From Gordonia aichiensis NBRC 108223 (lineage in GTDB: Bacteria; Actinomycetota; Actinomycetes; Mycobacteriales; Mycobacteriaceae), in the NCBI RefSeq assembly GCF_000332975.1, contig NZ_BANR01000058.1, positions 1-64,000 on the forward strand: a stretch of 64,000 bases of DNA, read 5' to 3'. The position numbers and the translations under genes were made by a program. Each line of letters starts with the position of its first letter. The stretch's first letter is position 1. Under the pieces are notes generated by a model that had not been told where the DNA came from, did no database searches, and saw only the letters and a program-made list of their open reading frames with translations. Shown piece by piece: positions 1 to 8,878 of the stretch.

Positions 1-28
1 GGCTGCCAAGAAGACAACCCGTCGCTGA
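1..28 (+). CDS. hupB: HU-like nucleoid protein HupB, C-terminal end (partial)
   Basis: Bases 2-28 read AAKKTTRR followed by TGA, the lysine/arginine-rich tail expected of the mycobacterial HU protein HupB (Lsr2-independent nucleoid packaging). The rest lies left of the window. The identification also rests on synteny, because hupB precedes mutT1 and ppk in Mycobacterium. Only eight residues are visible, so the call is context-driven. Confidence 0.7.
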
Positions 29-61
29 GAGTCCGTAGCGACGACGTTCTCATCCCGACTC

Positions 62-90
62 ACCCCCGATGGCCTTCCCCCGTCGGGGGT
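62..90. terminator. Hairpin between convergent hupB and mutT1
   Basis: ACCCCCGA (62-69) pairs with TCGGGGGT (83-90) around a 13-nt loop. It lies 34 bp after the hupB stop and 38 bp before the mutT1 stop of the opposite strand, so it could serve both genes. There is no long U-tract, as is usual in actinobacteria. Confidence 0.6.
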
Positions 91-127
91 GACGTCTATT
101 CGGGGCCGTTCAGGATGAGCGAGCAGT

Positions 128-1042
128 TCATTCCACGTCGCGGTGACGGAGAGGACTGTCGATGTGATCAGCCGCGACGAGCTTGCCCTGGTACGTCGAC
201 ACAACCCACACGCTCGCTTTGCGGTTTCGTGCGGGCGGCAGGGAAACGCCGTCCTGAGTGCTCCACCACTCCATCAACGGCGGAATCACCTTGCCCTGAC
301 TGCACACCGTGCGCACGATGGCACCGGAATTCGCTGCGAGGTCGACGATGCGTCGTTGCGCCGCAACGGGGTCGTCCCGGAAAGCCTCCTCCGAGAGCGC
401 AGGCTCGGAGATGATCGGCACCCCGAGTGCCTGGGCCGTCGGTGCAACGGTCTGCTCGCAGCGGGTCCGATCAGCGCTGTGGATCTCGGTGGTACCGAAG
501 GCCGGTAGCATCACCGACAACGCGTCAGCCTGCGCGCGTCCCTCTGCGTCGAGCGGGCGCAGTCGGTCGTCGCCCCGGTACCGCGAACGACTGCCGGCCT
601 TCGCGTGACGGACCAACAGAAGCGTATCGAGATCGGCTGGAAGCCTGGTGAATTCGCGAAGCACGCGACGGTCCTGCGAGTAGCTCAGCAGCCGCTCGGC
701 CGCATCGATGCCCAGCCATTCCATCTCGTCGACCTCGTGGTTCTCTGCGAAGTCGCCACCGACCGCCCGAGCAGACCAGTACCGCACGCGCTTTCGGCCG
801 CTCGAGATGTCGTAGCCGACATCGCGGAGATACCTCCCGAGACGCACGCGGTAACCGGTCTCCTCGCCGATCTCGCGCACAGCGGTCATCATGAGCGTCT
901 CGTCGGACTCGAGTTTGCCCTTGGGCAGGGTCCAGTCGTCATACCGGGGTCGATGGATCACACCGATCTCGACACCGTTGTTCTCTCGCGGCCGCCACAG
1001 CACGCCGCCCGCGGCCCAGATCGTCTTGTGTGTCTTCGACAT
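128..1042 (-). CDS. mutT1: MutT1-type Nudix hydrolase fused to a histidine phosphatase domain
   Basis: This enzyme sanitises oxidised guanine nucleotides (8-oxo-dGTP/8-oxo-GTP) and, in mycobacteria, diadenosine polyphosphates. The Nudix box runs from about residue 42 to 64 (GKLESDETL...REIGEETGY). A second half starting LLLVRHAKAG is a histidine phosphatase domain with the RHA/G catalytic motif. This two-domain form is the mycobacterial MutT1 architecture and the 304-residue length fits. The start chosen is ATG 1042; a GTG at 1063 in the same frame would add seven residues, and neither has a clear ribosome binding site. It follows ppk1 on the same strand with a 106-bp gap. Confidence 0.92.
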   Translation of the reverse strand: MSKTHKTIWAAGGVLWRPRENNGVEIGVIHRPRYDDWTLPKGKLESDETLMMTAVREIGEETGYRVRLGRYLRDVGYDISSGRKRVRYWSARAVGGDFAENHEVDEMEWLGIDAAERLLSYSQDRRVLREFTRLPADLDTLLLVRHAKAGSRSRYRGDDRLRPLDAEGRAQADALSVMLPAFGTTEIHSADRTRCEQTVAPTAQALGVPIISEPALSEEAFRDDPVAAQRRIVDLAANSGAIVRTVCSQGKVIPPLMEWWSTQDGVSLPPARNRKASVWVVSTYQGKLVAADHIDSPLRHRDVE

Positions 1043-1148
1043 CGCCTGCGATGTTATCGGCACAAGGTTACGAAAAGGGTGTGTGCGCCGCGCCGCGAGC
1101 CGAGTGCGTCGGCCGACAGTGCCCCCGGCGCGCCGAGCACAGGCCCCG

Positions 1149-3347
1149 TCACATGCCTGCGTCGCGGCGGCGGGTGCGTCGCATCATCTGTCGCTGATGG
1201 TCGCGTACCTCCTCGCCCGCTGCGGGCGAGGCCACCCAACTCCCGTCGGACTGCAGCACCCAGCACCGCGTCCGCGGATCGAGTGCCGAATCGAAGATGT
1301 CGCCGAGTTCCGCGGTGAGACGATCATCGCGGACATGCACCATCACCTCGATGCGACGATCGAGATTGCGGTGCATCATGTCGGCGCTGCCGATCCAGTA
1401 CTCGTCCTGCGCGCCGAAGTGGAAGATGCGCGAGTGCTCGAGGAACTGACCCAGAATCGAACGGACATGGATGTTCTCGCTGACGCCCGGCATCCCGGGG
1501 CGCAGTGCGCAGATTCCACGGACGACGATCTCGACCGGAACGCCGTTCTGAGACGCCCGGTACAACGCGTCGATGACCTGTTCGTCGACGAGTGCATTGG
1601 CCTTCAGCCGCACTCTGGCCTCCGGGTCGCCGTCGTGCTTGAGTTCGATCTCGCGGTTGATGCGGTCGATGATTCCCGAGCGGATACCGGTGGGAGCCAC
1701 CAGGATGTTGCGATACTCCCGCTTGCGCGAATAGCCGGTCAGCGTGTTGAACAGGTCGGTCAGATCGGCACCGATATCGGGTGCGGCGGTGAGCAACCCG
1801 ACGTCCTCGTAGAGCCGCGCAGTCTTCGGGTTGTAGTTGCCGGTCCCGATGTGGCAGTAGCGGCGGATCGACGACCCCTCGCGGCGGACCACGAGGCATG
1901 TCTTGCAGTGCGTCTTGAGTCCGACAAGGCCGTAGACGACGTGGACGCCGGCCTGTTCGAGCTGCCGTGCCCACTTGATGTTGGCCTGCTCGTCGAACCT
2001 GGCCTTGATCTCGACAAGCGCGACAACCTGTTTGCCCGCCTCGGCAGCGTCGATGAGCGCGTTGACGATCGGTGAGTCGCCGGAGGTGCGGTACAGCGTC
2101 TGCTTGATCGCGAGCACCTGGGGGTCTGCTGCTGCCTGCTCGATGAAGCGCTGAACACTCGTCGAGAACGAGTCGTACGGGTGATGCACGAGGACGTCGC
2201 CCTCGCGCAGCGTCGAGAAAACGCTCTTGGGTGTCTCGCGCTCACCGAAGGCAGGATGTGTTGCGGGGATGAACGGTCGGTCCTTGAGCTGCGGACGATC
2301 GAGTGAGCCGATCTCGAACAGTGACGACAGATCGAGCAGACCGGGAACCTGGATCACGTCGGCAGGATTGACGTCGAGCTCCCGCAGTAAGAGTTCAAGC
2401 ATGTGGTCGGTCATGTCGTCAGCGACCTCGAGCCGCACCGGTGACCCGAAACGACGTCGCGCCAGCTCGCGTTCGAGTGCCTGCAGGAGGTCTTCGTCGC
2501 GATCCTCCTCGACCTCGAAATCCGCGTTGCGCGTGATGCGGAACGCGTGGTGTTCCACGATCTCCATCCCGGGGAACAGGTGGCCGAGGTTTGCGGCGAT
2601 CAGGGTTTCCATCGGCAGGAAGATCGCCGAGCGGTGCCCTTTGCTGTCGGTTTCGCCGGTCGGCGGCATGAGCTGATCGACGCGAACGAAACGGTTGACG
2701 TTGTCGGGTACCTTGACCCGCGCGAAGTGTTCGCCGCCCTCGCCGGCGTCGCGCACGGTGACCGCCAGGTTCAGACTCAGTCCGCTGATGTAGGGGAAGG
2801 GGTGTGCCGGATCGACGGCGAGCGGGGTGAGTACCGGGAACACGTCCTCGTGGAAGTACTCCACCATCCGACTTTTCTGGGCGTCGTCGAGATCCGACCA
2901 GCCGACAACGTAGATTCCGTTGTCCGCCAACGCAGGGCGCACCGAATCGAGGAAGACCTGAGCGTGCCTGTCGGCGAGGGTCTGGGTGCGGCCCGCGATG
3001 CGCAACAACTGTTCCCGGGGTGAGAGACCGTCGGCGGAGCGCACGGACAGTCCCGTCTCGTCGCGCCGTTTCAGGCCCGCGACGCGCACCATGAAGAATT
3101 CGTCGAGGTTGGATGCGAAAATCGCGAGGAACTTGGCGCGTTCGAGCAAGGGAATCGAGGTGTCCTCGGCGAGCGAGAGCACACGCGAATTGAAGTCGAG
3201 CCAACTCAACTCTCTGTTGAGGTACCGGTCTTCGGGGAGATCGGCGGACTCGCCCGGTTCCAGAGTTGCCGCGGGCGGGGCACCAGGAATCGCACTGACT
3301 GGTTGTGTCGTGACCGGAGTCATCGAGGTGTCGTCGGCTGTGCTCAC
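1149..3347 (-). CDS. ppk1: Polyphosphate kinase 1
   Basis: Ppk1 reversibly transfers the gamma phosphate of ATP to inorganic polyphosphate, which links phosphate storage to stress signalling. At 732 residues the protein is full length. The N-terminal domain begins after a 35-residue leader with YLNRELSWLDFNSRVL. The catalytic histidine region RRYCHIGTGNYNP, where the enzyme is autophosphorylated, is present, as is the C-terminal phospholipase-D-like core. The gene lies 7 bp before the CofC/FbiD-like gene on the same strand and upstream of mutT1, the order seen in M. tuberculosis (Rv2983-ppk1-mutT1 block). Confidence 0.97.
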   Translation of the reverse strand: MSTADDTSMTPVTTQPVSAIPGAPPAATLEPGESADLPEDRYLNRELSWLDFNSRVLSLAEDTSIPLLERAKFLAIFASNLDEFFMVRVAGLKRRDETGLSVRSADGLSPREQLLRIAGRTQTLADRHAQVFLDSVRPALADNGIYVVGWSDLDDAQKSRMVEYFHEDVFPVLTPLAVDPAHPFPYISGLSLNLAVTVRDAGEGGEHFARVKVPDNVNRFVRVDQLMPPTGETDSKGHRSAIFLPMETLIAANLGHLFPGMEIVEHHAFRITRNADFEVEEDRDEDLLQALERELARRRFGSPVRLEVADDMTDHMLELLLRELDVNPADVIQVPGLLDLSSLFEIGSLDRPQLKDRPFIPATHPAFGERETPKSVFSTLREGDVLVHHPYDSFSTSVQRFIEQAAADPQVLAIKQTLYRTSGDSPIVNALIDAAEAGKQVVALVEIKARFDEQANIKWARQLEQAGVHVVYGLVGLKTHCKTCLVVRREGSSIRRYCHIGTGNYNPKTARLYEDVGLLTAAPDIGADLTDLFNTLTGYSRKREYRNILVAPTGIRSGIIDRINREIELKHDGDPEARVRLKANALVDEQVIDALYRASQNGVPVEIVVRGICALRPGMPGVSENIHVRSILGQFLEHSRIFHFGAQDEYWIGSADMMHRNLDRRIEVMVHVRDDRLTAELGDIFDSALDPRTRCWVLQSDGSWVASPAAGEEVRDHQRQMMRRTRRRDAGM

Positions 3348-3354
3348 CGTTCAA

Positions 3355-4236
3355 TCATGACGCATCCGGCCGATCGCCGACACCGCTGGTCGCCGCGTCG
3401 CAGACCGTCAGATCGCTGAGCACCGAGCGCGTGTGTTCGCCGACGCCGAGTCGTAGGGCTGCGACGAGATCGCTCACGGTGTCGACGTCGGTGCGGATAT
3501 CGGGCCAGCGCAGATGAGCGGGATCGAGTTCGACTACTCCGGCGAGTCGGTGTGCCACAGCAGAATCGGGCCCGAAATGCGGCAGTTCACCCGATGACGT
3601 TGGCCGAATGAGCAGTGATGTCCCGGTTCCCGCGCGGTCGGTCACCATCGATTCACCCCGGCCGGCGGCGGAGTCGATGATCTCGCGCAGACTCGACGGT
3701 TCGGCCGCGGGGAGATCGGCCTGAACCATGAGGACCCACCGGTGCGCGGGCCACAGGGTCCGAGCCGTTGCGGCGCCGAGTGCGTACGCGGCGTTCAATC
3801 CGCCTGCGACGTCGCCGGGTTCGTCGACGACGTGCGCCGAGAGGTGCTGTGCCCTCGCGCGGACACGATCGTCCGGAGTGACGACGACGACGTCGCGTAC
3901 CCCGGCCCGGTGCAGTGTGTCGACGGTGTCGGTGAGCATGGCGAGCACGAGGGCGCCCGGATCTGCGCGGAGGCGTTCGCGCTGCGTGGTGGAGAGCAGT
4001 TCGGTGGCCTGCTCGTCGGACATCGTGGCGACGAGGCGTGACTTCGCGTCACCGAGGTGTTTGACCGCGAGGACGGCGGCAACGGTGTCGAGTACGCACT
4101 CGTCGGCGGGGTCGGCGCAGCGCCGGCCGGGCGCGGGGGAAGAAGCCGGGGCCGGAGAAGCGGTGGCCTGATGGGGCCGTCGCCCTTCTGGATGACCGCG
4201 TACGCACGAGAGGGTCATGTAGCCATGATGACCCAT
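3355..4236 (-). CDS. fbiD: CofC/FbiD-like phosphoenolpyruvate (2-phospholactate) guanylyltransferase
   Basis: The family makes the activated guanylyl intermediate used to build the side chain of coenzyme F420; the mycobacterial Rv2983 enzyme uses phosphoenolpyruvate. The conserved core starts at DTVAAVLAVKHLGDAKSRL (about residue 50) and includes the nucleotide-sugar-transferase-like LMVQADLPA and the DRAGTGTSLL and FGPDSAVAHR segments. No ATG or GTG lies close to the core, so the start must be ATG 4236 or ATG 4218. That leaves a proline- and arginine-rich N-terminal stretch of about 45 residues that is unlikely to be conserved. The start is therefore uncertain; the family call is firm. Confidence 0.88.
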   Translation of the reverse strand: MGHHGYMTLSCVRGHPEGRRPHQATASPAPASSPAPGRRCADPADECVLDTVAAVLAVKHLGDAKSRLVATMSDEQATELLSTTQRERLRADPGALVLAMLTDTVDTLHRAGVRDVVVVTPDDRVRARAQHLSAHVVDEPGDVAGGLNAAYALGAATARTLWPAHRWVLMVQADLPAAEPSSLREIIDSAAGRGESMVTDRAGTGTSLLIRPTSSGELPHFGPDSAVAHRLAGVVELDPAHLRWPDIRTDVDTVSDLVAALRLGVGEHTRSVLSDLTVCDAATSGVGDRPDAS

Positions 4237-4355
4237 GCGCGGTGACCCGTGTGTACGCGCGGGGTGATCGGCGCCGCAGGTTTGCGAATCGACCGGGCGT
4301 ACATCGCCGGAGGTCTACGCTTGACCGAGGCGATGTCGGGCGAATGAGGAGAATT

Positions 4356-5369
4356 GTGCGGGCGGTTGTGATGGGTGCCGGGTCATGGGGCACGGCGACG
4401 GCGAAGGTGCTCAGCGATGCGGGGACCGATACCACACTGTGGTGTCGCCGTGAGGAACTCGCCGAGCGGATCAACGCGTCGCACACGAACAGCGACTATC
4501 TGGCGGGTATCACGTTGCCCGCGAACCTCACAGCGTCGAGCGACGTCGCCGAGGCCCTCACCGATGCCGACCTCGTCGTATGCGCGGTCCCTGCGCAGTC
4601 GTTACGGTCCAATCTCGCCGACTGGCGCGCGCATCTGAACGATGACGCCACCCTGGTGTCGCTGGCCAAGGGCATCGAGACGTCGACGCTGATGCGGATG
4701 AGTGAGGTAATCGCGGAGGTCGCGGAGGTTCCTGACGACCAGATCGCGGTGCTCACCGGACCGAACCTCGCCCGTGAAGTGGCGGAGGGGCAGCCCGCTG
4801 CGACTGTGATCGCCTGTACCGACCTCGGTCGCGCCGAGCGACTGCAGCAGACCTTCAACACCGGATACTTCCGGCCGTACACCAACACGGATGTCATCGG
4901 TTGCGAGATCGGTGGCGCGGTCAAGAATGTCATCGCGTTGGCGTGCGGGATGGCAAGCGGTGTCGGATTCGGCCAGAACACGCTCGCGACCATCATCACG
5001 CGGGGGTTGGCAGAAACGATCCGGCTCTCGGCTGCGGTCGGCGGGCAGATCGAGACTCTCGCAGGACTGGCGGGCATCGGCGACCTCGTCGCCACCTGCT
5101 CGTCGCCGTTGTCGCGCAACCGTACGTTCGGAGCGCATCTCGGACAGGGGGCGACGATGGAAGAGGCCCAGGCCGCGGCATCGGGTCAGGTTGCCGAGGG
5201 CGTCAAGTCATGCACGTCCGTGACGGCGCTCGCCGAGAAGTATCAGGTCTCCATGCCGCTCACCGAGGCGGTCAACAGGGTCTGCCACGACGGTCTGCCC
5301 GTCGCCGACGCCGTCAGTTCGCTGCTCGGGCGCAAGACCAAGCCGGAGTTCCTTCCCGGCGAGAGCTGA
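4356..5369 (+). CDS. gpsA: NAD(P)-dependent glycerol-3-phosphate dehydrogenase
   Basis: GpsA reduces dihydroxyacetone phosphate to sn-glycerol 3-phosphate, the backbone for phospholipids. The Rossmann fingerprint VVMGAGSWGTATAKVL is at the N-terminus. The conserved GPNLAREVAEGQPAA and the catalytic region GGAVKNVIALACGMASGVGFG with its lysine are present. GTG 4356 is preceded by GAGGAG; ATG 4344 in the same frame is an alternative that would overlap that motif. In M. tuberculosis a D-alanine ligase gene follows gpsA; here the next gene is DUF3515 on the other strand. Confidence 0.97.
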   Translation: MRAVVMGAGSWGTATAKVLSDAGTDTTLWCRREELAERINASHTNSDYLAGITLPANLTASSDVAEALTDADLVVCAVPAQSLRSNLADWRAHLNDDATLVSLAKGIETSTLMRMSEVIAEVAEVPDDQIAVLTGPNLAREVAEGQPAATVIACTDLGRAERLQQTFNTGYFRPYTNTDVIGCEIGGAVKNVIALACGMASGVGFGQNTLATIITRGLAETIRLSAAVGGQIETLAGLAGIGDLVATCSSPLSRNRTFGAHLGQGATMEEAQAAASGQVAEGVKSCTSVTALAEKYQVSMPLTEAVNRVCHDGLPVADAVSSLLGRKTKPEFLPGES

Positions 5370-5398
5370 GCGTGTCGAACGCGCGTGACACCGCAGTC

Positions 5399-5419
5399 GA
5401 GCGAGAAATGTTGTCGCTC
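5399..5419. terminator. Weak hairpin between convergent gpsA and the DUF3515 gene
   Basis: GAGCGA (5399-5404) pairs with TCGCTC (5414-5419) around a 9-nt loop, 30 bp after the gpsA stop and touching the stop of the opposing gene. The stem is only 6 bp, so this is a possible terminator only. Confidence 0.3.
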
Positions 5420-6056
5420 AGCCGAAGTCGAGCGGGCCGCGGGGCAGGGTCCGTTCGATGGCTGCCGATACATCGGTGATCGGCCCGTTGCCCGCGTTCA
5501 CCGGCACCCAGAGGGCGACGTAGGGGCGGTGGTCGACGCAGACGAACGCTTGCCCGGACCCTTCGATCGAATCGGTGATGAACCACTGCACCGGGTTCAC
5601 CACCTGCAGGTTGCTGGTGGGGGAGAGCTCGGCCGGGCGCGACACGCCACACCGCACGATCACCGGATCGCCCTCTTTGTCAGCGGCCCAACTCGCCTGG
5701 GTCCCCGACACCCGCTTGTCGCCGTACCCCTCGAAAGTCTGCGGGAGCGACGCGAGGAACTGTGCACACTCGGCGGGAGCCGACGATTCCGCGGCATATG
5801 ACTCGACAGGCGTCGAGTCGGAGCTGTCCGGCCGTAGGGCCGCGAAGACGATGAAGCCCACGATCACCATCACCGGAATCGCCACCAGGGTGGCGATCAG
5901 CGCCGGGTTCAGCCGCGGCCCGGAGTCGCCGTAGCGCGCATGCGAGGCCTGCTCGGGGATGGTGTCACCGGACGAGTCGACTGTATTCGCATCCTCGACG
6001 TGGTCGGAGTTGTCGTCGGGGTCGTCGGCTCCGGGTGGGGTCACGACGACCACCAT
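5418..6056 (-). CDS. DUF3515 family single-pass membrane protein
   Basis: This 212-residue protein has an acidic cytoplasmic N-terminus of about 50 residues, one transmembrane helix at about 52-74 (PALIATLVAIPVMVIVGFIV) and an extracytoplasmic domain with three cysteines. It corresponds by position and architecture to Rv2980, a DUF3515 protein of unknown function that is widespread in Mycobacteriales. The start is ATG 6056; ATG 6068 in frame would add four residues. It lies downstream of the AsnC-domain gene on the same strand, separated by 61 bp. Confidence 0.85.
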   Translation of the reverse strand: MVVVVTPPGADDPDDNSDHVEDANTVDSSGDTIPEQASHARYGDSGPRLNPALIATLVAIPVMVIVGFIVFAALRPDSSDSTPVESYAAESSAPAECAQFLASLPQTFEGYGDKRVSGTQASWAADKEGDPVIVRCGVSRPAELSPTSNLQVVNPVQWFITDSIEGSGQAFVCVDHRPYVALWVPVNAGNGPITDVSAAIERTLPRGPLDFG

Positions 6057-6117
6057 AGGACATCGCATCGTCGATTCCCGCCCCGCGTCGGTGCGAGCCT
6101 GCGTCGATCCCGCGCGG

Positions 6118-6363
6118 TCAGTGCGTTGCGTTCACCACGGGGCAGGTCAGGGTCCGGGTGATGCCCGCGACCTTCTGGATCGCCGGGACGACATCGTTGG
6201 TCAGGTGCCCTGCATCGGTGGCCTCGACACGCACGATGACGTCGTAGGGTCCACTGACCTCCTCGGAGGAGGCGACTCCGGAGATCTCTGCGATCGTTGC
6301 GGCCGCCAATGCGGCTCGTCCGACCTCCGTCTGGATCAGTATGTATGCCTGAACCACGGCCAT
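6118..6363 (-). CDS. Stand-alone Lrp/AsnC ligand-binding (RAM) domain protein
   Basis: The 81-residue protein consists only of the alpha-beta effector-binding domain of Lrp/AsnC regulators (VQAYILIQTEVGRAAL...GPYDVIVRVEA...ITRTLTCPVV) and has no helix-turn-helix. Such stand-alone RAM proteins oligomerise and bind amino acids or similar ligands; their partners are usually unknown. The start at ATG 6363 is chosen because homology begins there; the open frame extends upstream without family similarity. It is divergent from thiL with a 214-bp gap and precedes the DUF3515 gene. Confidence 0.85.
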   Translation of the reverse strand: MAVVQAYILIQTEVGRAALAAATIAEISGVASSEEVSGPYDVIVRVEATDAGHLTNDVVPAIQKVAGITRTLTCPVVNATH

Positions 6364-6577
6364 CCTCTCGTATCCACTGTGTCGTCGGCCCCGGGCCGGG
6401 GAGCGGCGAGTCGACGCCCCGGCGGGGTTGCCGTGGGCGTCTGGCCCCGGTCTCCCGGAAACCACTTCGCGGGTCGAAGCGCCGCACGAAGTCACTACAC
6501 TGTGGAGATATTGTCACCACAACCCCGCGAGAGCGCGAACCGAAAGCGAAACACCGCCAAGCGACGAGGAGTTGACC

Positions 6578-7600
6578 GTGGCACGTGGCGATGAGTACGC
6601 CACAGCATCTGATTCGACCCACATGGCCGGTGTGACCGTCGGTGACCTGGGAGAGCGGGCCCTCATCTCGCTCTTCACCTCGGCGGCGGGCACCGAGACC
6701 TCGCGCGACATCGTCGTCGGATCGGGCGACGATGCCGCAGTCTTCGACGCCGGTGGTCCCACCGTGATCAGCACCGACACCGTCGTGCAGGACCGCCACT
6801 TCCGCTTCGACTGGTCGACTCCACGACAGATCGGCGAGCGTGCGGTGGTACAGAGCGCCGCCGACATCGCGGCGATGGGGGCACGCACGGTCGGGGTCGT
6901 CGTGTCGATCGCGTGTCCGGTGACGACCCCAGCGGCAACGGTTACGGAGATCAACGACGGCATTCTGGCCGCGACGCATCGTCTGGGCGGTCGGGTGCTC
7001 GGCGGCGACCTGGTCGCAGCGCAGCAGGTGGTGCTGACCGTGACCTCGGTGGGTGCGCTCGACGGGCTCACGCCGGTGGCATTGACGGGGGCGCGGGCCG
7101 GAGACGTCCTGGCCGTCAGTGGCCCGCTCGGCGGCGCGGCAGCCGGACTCGCCGTTCTGTCCGCCGCAGGAGACTCAGCAGACCGACTTGTCGCAGCACA
7201 CCACGAGGTCGTGGACTCCTATCGGGTGCCAGCGCCCGACCTGTCGGCGGGCGTACTGGCAGCCCGGGCCGGCGCGCATGCCATGACCGATGTGTCCGAC
7301 GGTCTCGTCGAAGAGCTCCAGACCATGGCTCAGGCGTCGAAAGTCTCTCTCGCGGTAGACGTCACGCGGATACCGAGAACACCGGCGACGACGCTCGCGG
7401 CGGCCGAACTCGGCGAGGACGACGACCTCTGGGCTCTCACCGGGGGCGAAGACCACCAGCTGCTGGCCGCGTTCGCGCCCGCGGATGTGCCTGCGGGGTG
7501 GAGCGTTATCGGCGATGTCAGCGAACCCACAGCTGACCGCGACCCGGTATCGGTCGCAGGTGTCAGCGCCGGTGACCTGCGCGGATGGCAGTCCTTCTGA
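6578..7600 (+). CDS. thiL: Thiamine-monophosphate kinase
   Basis: ThiL phosphorylates thiamine monophosphate to the cofactor thiamine diphosphate. The PurM/ThiL-type fold is recognisable from GSGDDAAVF, the STDTVVQDRHFRFDW metal-binding segment, AADIAAMGA and the ALTGGEDHQLLAAF motif near the C-terminus. The GTG start at 6578 is preceded by GAGGA with 7-nt spacing, giving 340 residues; the frame is open further upstream without ThiL similarity. No thiamine riboswitch is visible in the 214-bp gap before it. It heads a probable thiL, gamma-carbonic-anhydrase-like, ung group, as in mycobacteria. Confidence 0.95.
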   Translation: MARGDEYATASDSTHMAGVTVGDLGERALISLFTSAAGTETSRDIVVGSGDDAAVFDAGGPTVISTDTVVQDRHFRFDWSTPRQIGERAVVQSAADIAAMGARTVGVVVSIACPVTTPAATVTEINDGILAATHRLGGRVLGGDLVAAQQVVLTVTSVGALDGLTPVALTGARAGDVLAVSGPLGGAAAGLAVLSAAGDSADRLVAAHHEVVDSYRVPAPDLSAGVLAARAGAHAMTDVSDGLVEELQTMAQASKVSLAVDVTRIPRTPATTLAAAELGEDDDLWALTGGEDHQLLAAFAPADVPAGWSVIGDVSEPTADRDPVSVAGVSAGDLRGWQSF

Positions 7601-7643
7601 CACCAGTAGGTGGTGCCGATCACCGCGGTGATTAGATCGGGCC

Positions 7644-8165
7644 ATGGCGATTTACGCACTCGACGATCGTGAGCCGGTTCTCGGTAAGGACGTCTACGTC
7701 CATCCCGACGCGACAGTGATCGGTGCCGTGACCCTGGCTGACGGAGCGTCGGTGTGGCCGGGAGCAGTGCTGCGGGGCGACTACGGGACCATCACCATCG
7801 GTGCACGGACGAACATCCAGGACGGGACAGTCATCCACTGCACACCGATCGATCCGACGGTCATCGGTGCCGGGTGCGTCGTCGGACACAATGCACACAT
7901 CGAGGGTTCGACGATCGGCGACAACTGTCTGATCGCTTCGGGATCGGTCGTGCTCAACGGTTCGACTATCGGCGAGGGGGCCGTCGTCGGTGCGGGAGCC
8001 GTTGTGCCGTTCAAGTTCTCGGTTCCCGCACGCGCCATGGCACTCGGGGTACCCGCTCGTATCCGCGAGGGTTTCGAGGTGCCGGTCGACCACGTCGACA
8101 TGAATGTCGAGATGTACTACCAGAATTCGCTGTACTACCGATCGAATCTCAGGAGACTCGACTGA
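7644..8165 (+). CDS. Gamma-carbonic anhydrase family hexapeptide-repeat protein
   Basis: The 173-residue protein is a left-handed beta helix made of hexapeptide repeats (VIGAVTLADGASVWPGAVL, VIGAGCVVGHNAHIEG). It carries the zinc-ligand histidines of the gamma-carbonic anhydrase family in TVIHCTP and VGHNAHIEG, followed by the C-terminal helix with MYYQNSLYY typical of YrdA/PaaY-like members. Many members show weak or no carbonic anhydrase activity, so the reaction is not certain. It ends 2 bp before ung and is probably co-transcribed with it. Confidence 0.9.
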   Translation: MAIYALDDREPVLGKDVYVHPDATVIGAVTLADGASVWPGAVLRGDYGTITIGARTNIQDGTVIHCTPIDPTVIGAGCVVGHNAHIEGSTIGDNCLIASGSVVLNGSTIGEGAVVGAGAVVPFKFSVPARAMALGVPARIREGFEVPVDHVDMNVEMYYQNSLYYRSNLRRLD

Positions 8166-8167
8166 TC

Positions 8168-8848
8168 ATGACCCCACAACCGTTGAGCGAACTCATCGAT
8201 CCCGGCTGGGCTCAGGCACTCGCGCCGGTCGAAGACGTCATCACGCAGATGGGGCAGTTTCTTCGCGAGGAGAACGCCGCCGGACGCGGTTATCTCCCTG
8301 CCGGGCGCAACGTGTTGCGGGCGTTCATGCAACCGTTCGACGACGTCCGCGTGCTCATCGTCGGCCAGGATCCGTACCCGACACCCGGGCACGCCGTGGG
8401 GTTGAGTTTCTCGGTCGCGGAGGATGTCTCACCGATTCCGCGCTCGCTGGCCAACATCTACACCGAGTACTGCGCCGACCTCGGATACCCGAAGCCGGCC
8501 AACGGGGATCTGACACCGTGGGCCGAGGAGGGCGTGCTGTTGCTCAACAGGGTGCTCACCGTCGCTCCGGGGCAGCCCGCGTCGCATCGTCGTAAGGGCT
8601 GGGAGGCGGTGACCGAGTGTGCGATCAAGGCGCTCGTGTCGCGCGACGAACCTCTCGTGGCGATCCTGTGGGGGCGTGACGCGGCCGATCTGCAGCAGTG
8701 GATGCCCGATGTTCCGGCGATCGTCTCACCGCACCCCTCGCCGCTGTCGGCGAGCAAGGGATTCTTCGGCTCACGTCCGTTCAGCCGCGCCAACACCGAG
8801 CTCGAAGACCTCGGGGGTGAGCCGGTCGACTGGCGGCTGCCCTCCTGA
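8168..8848 (+). CDS. ung: Uracil-DNA glycosylase
   Basis: Ung removes uracil from DNA at the first step of base excision repair, which matters in a GC-rich genome prone to cytosine deamination. The water-activating loop VGQDPYPTPGHA contains the catalytic aspartate (Asp68), and the minor-groove loop HPSPLSASKGFFGSRPFS carries the catalytic histidine. The length of 226 residues is typical. The start ATG 8168 lies 2 bp after the stop of the preceding gene; the frame remains open upstream as an overlap shadow. Confidence 0.98.
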   Translation: MTPQPLSELIDPGWAQALAPVEDVITQMGQFLREENAAGRGYLPAGRNVLRAFMQPFDDVRVLIVGQDPYPTPGHAVGLSFSVAEDVSPIPRSLANIYTEYCADLGYPKPANGDLTPWAEEGVLLLNRVLTVAPGQPASHRRKGWEAVTECAIKALVSRDEPLVAILWGRDAADLQQWMPDVPAIVSPHPSPLSASKGFFGSRPFSRANTELEDLGGEPVDWRLPS

Positions 8849-8878
8849 ACAGGCTGCGACGCCGGTGTTGACTTCTCG

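Noticed and set aside
6364..6577. Thiamine riboswitch before thiL
   Set aside because: The conserved CUGAGA and related boxes were not found in the 214-bp gap.
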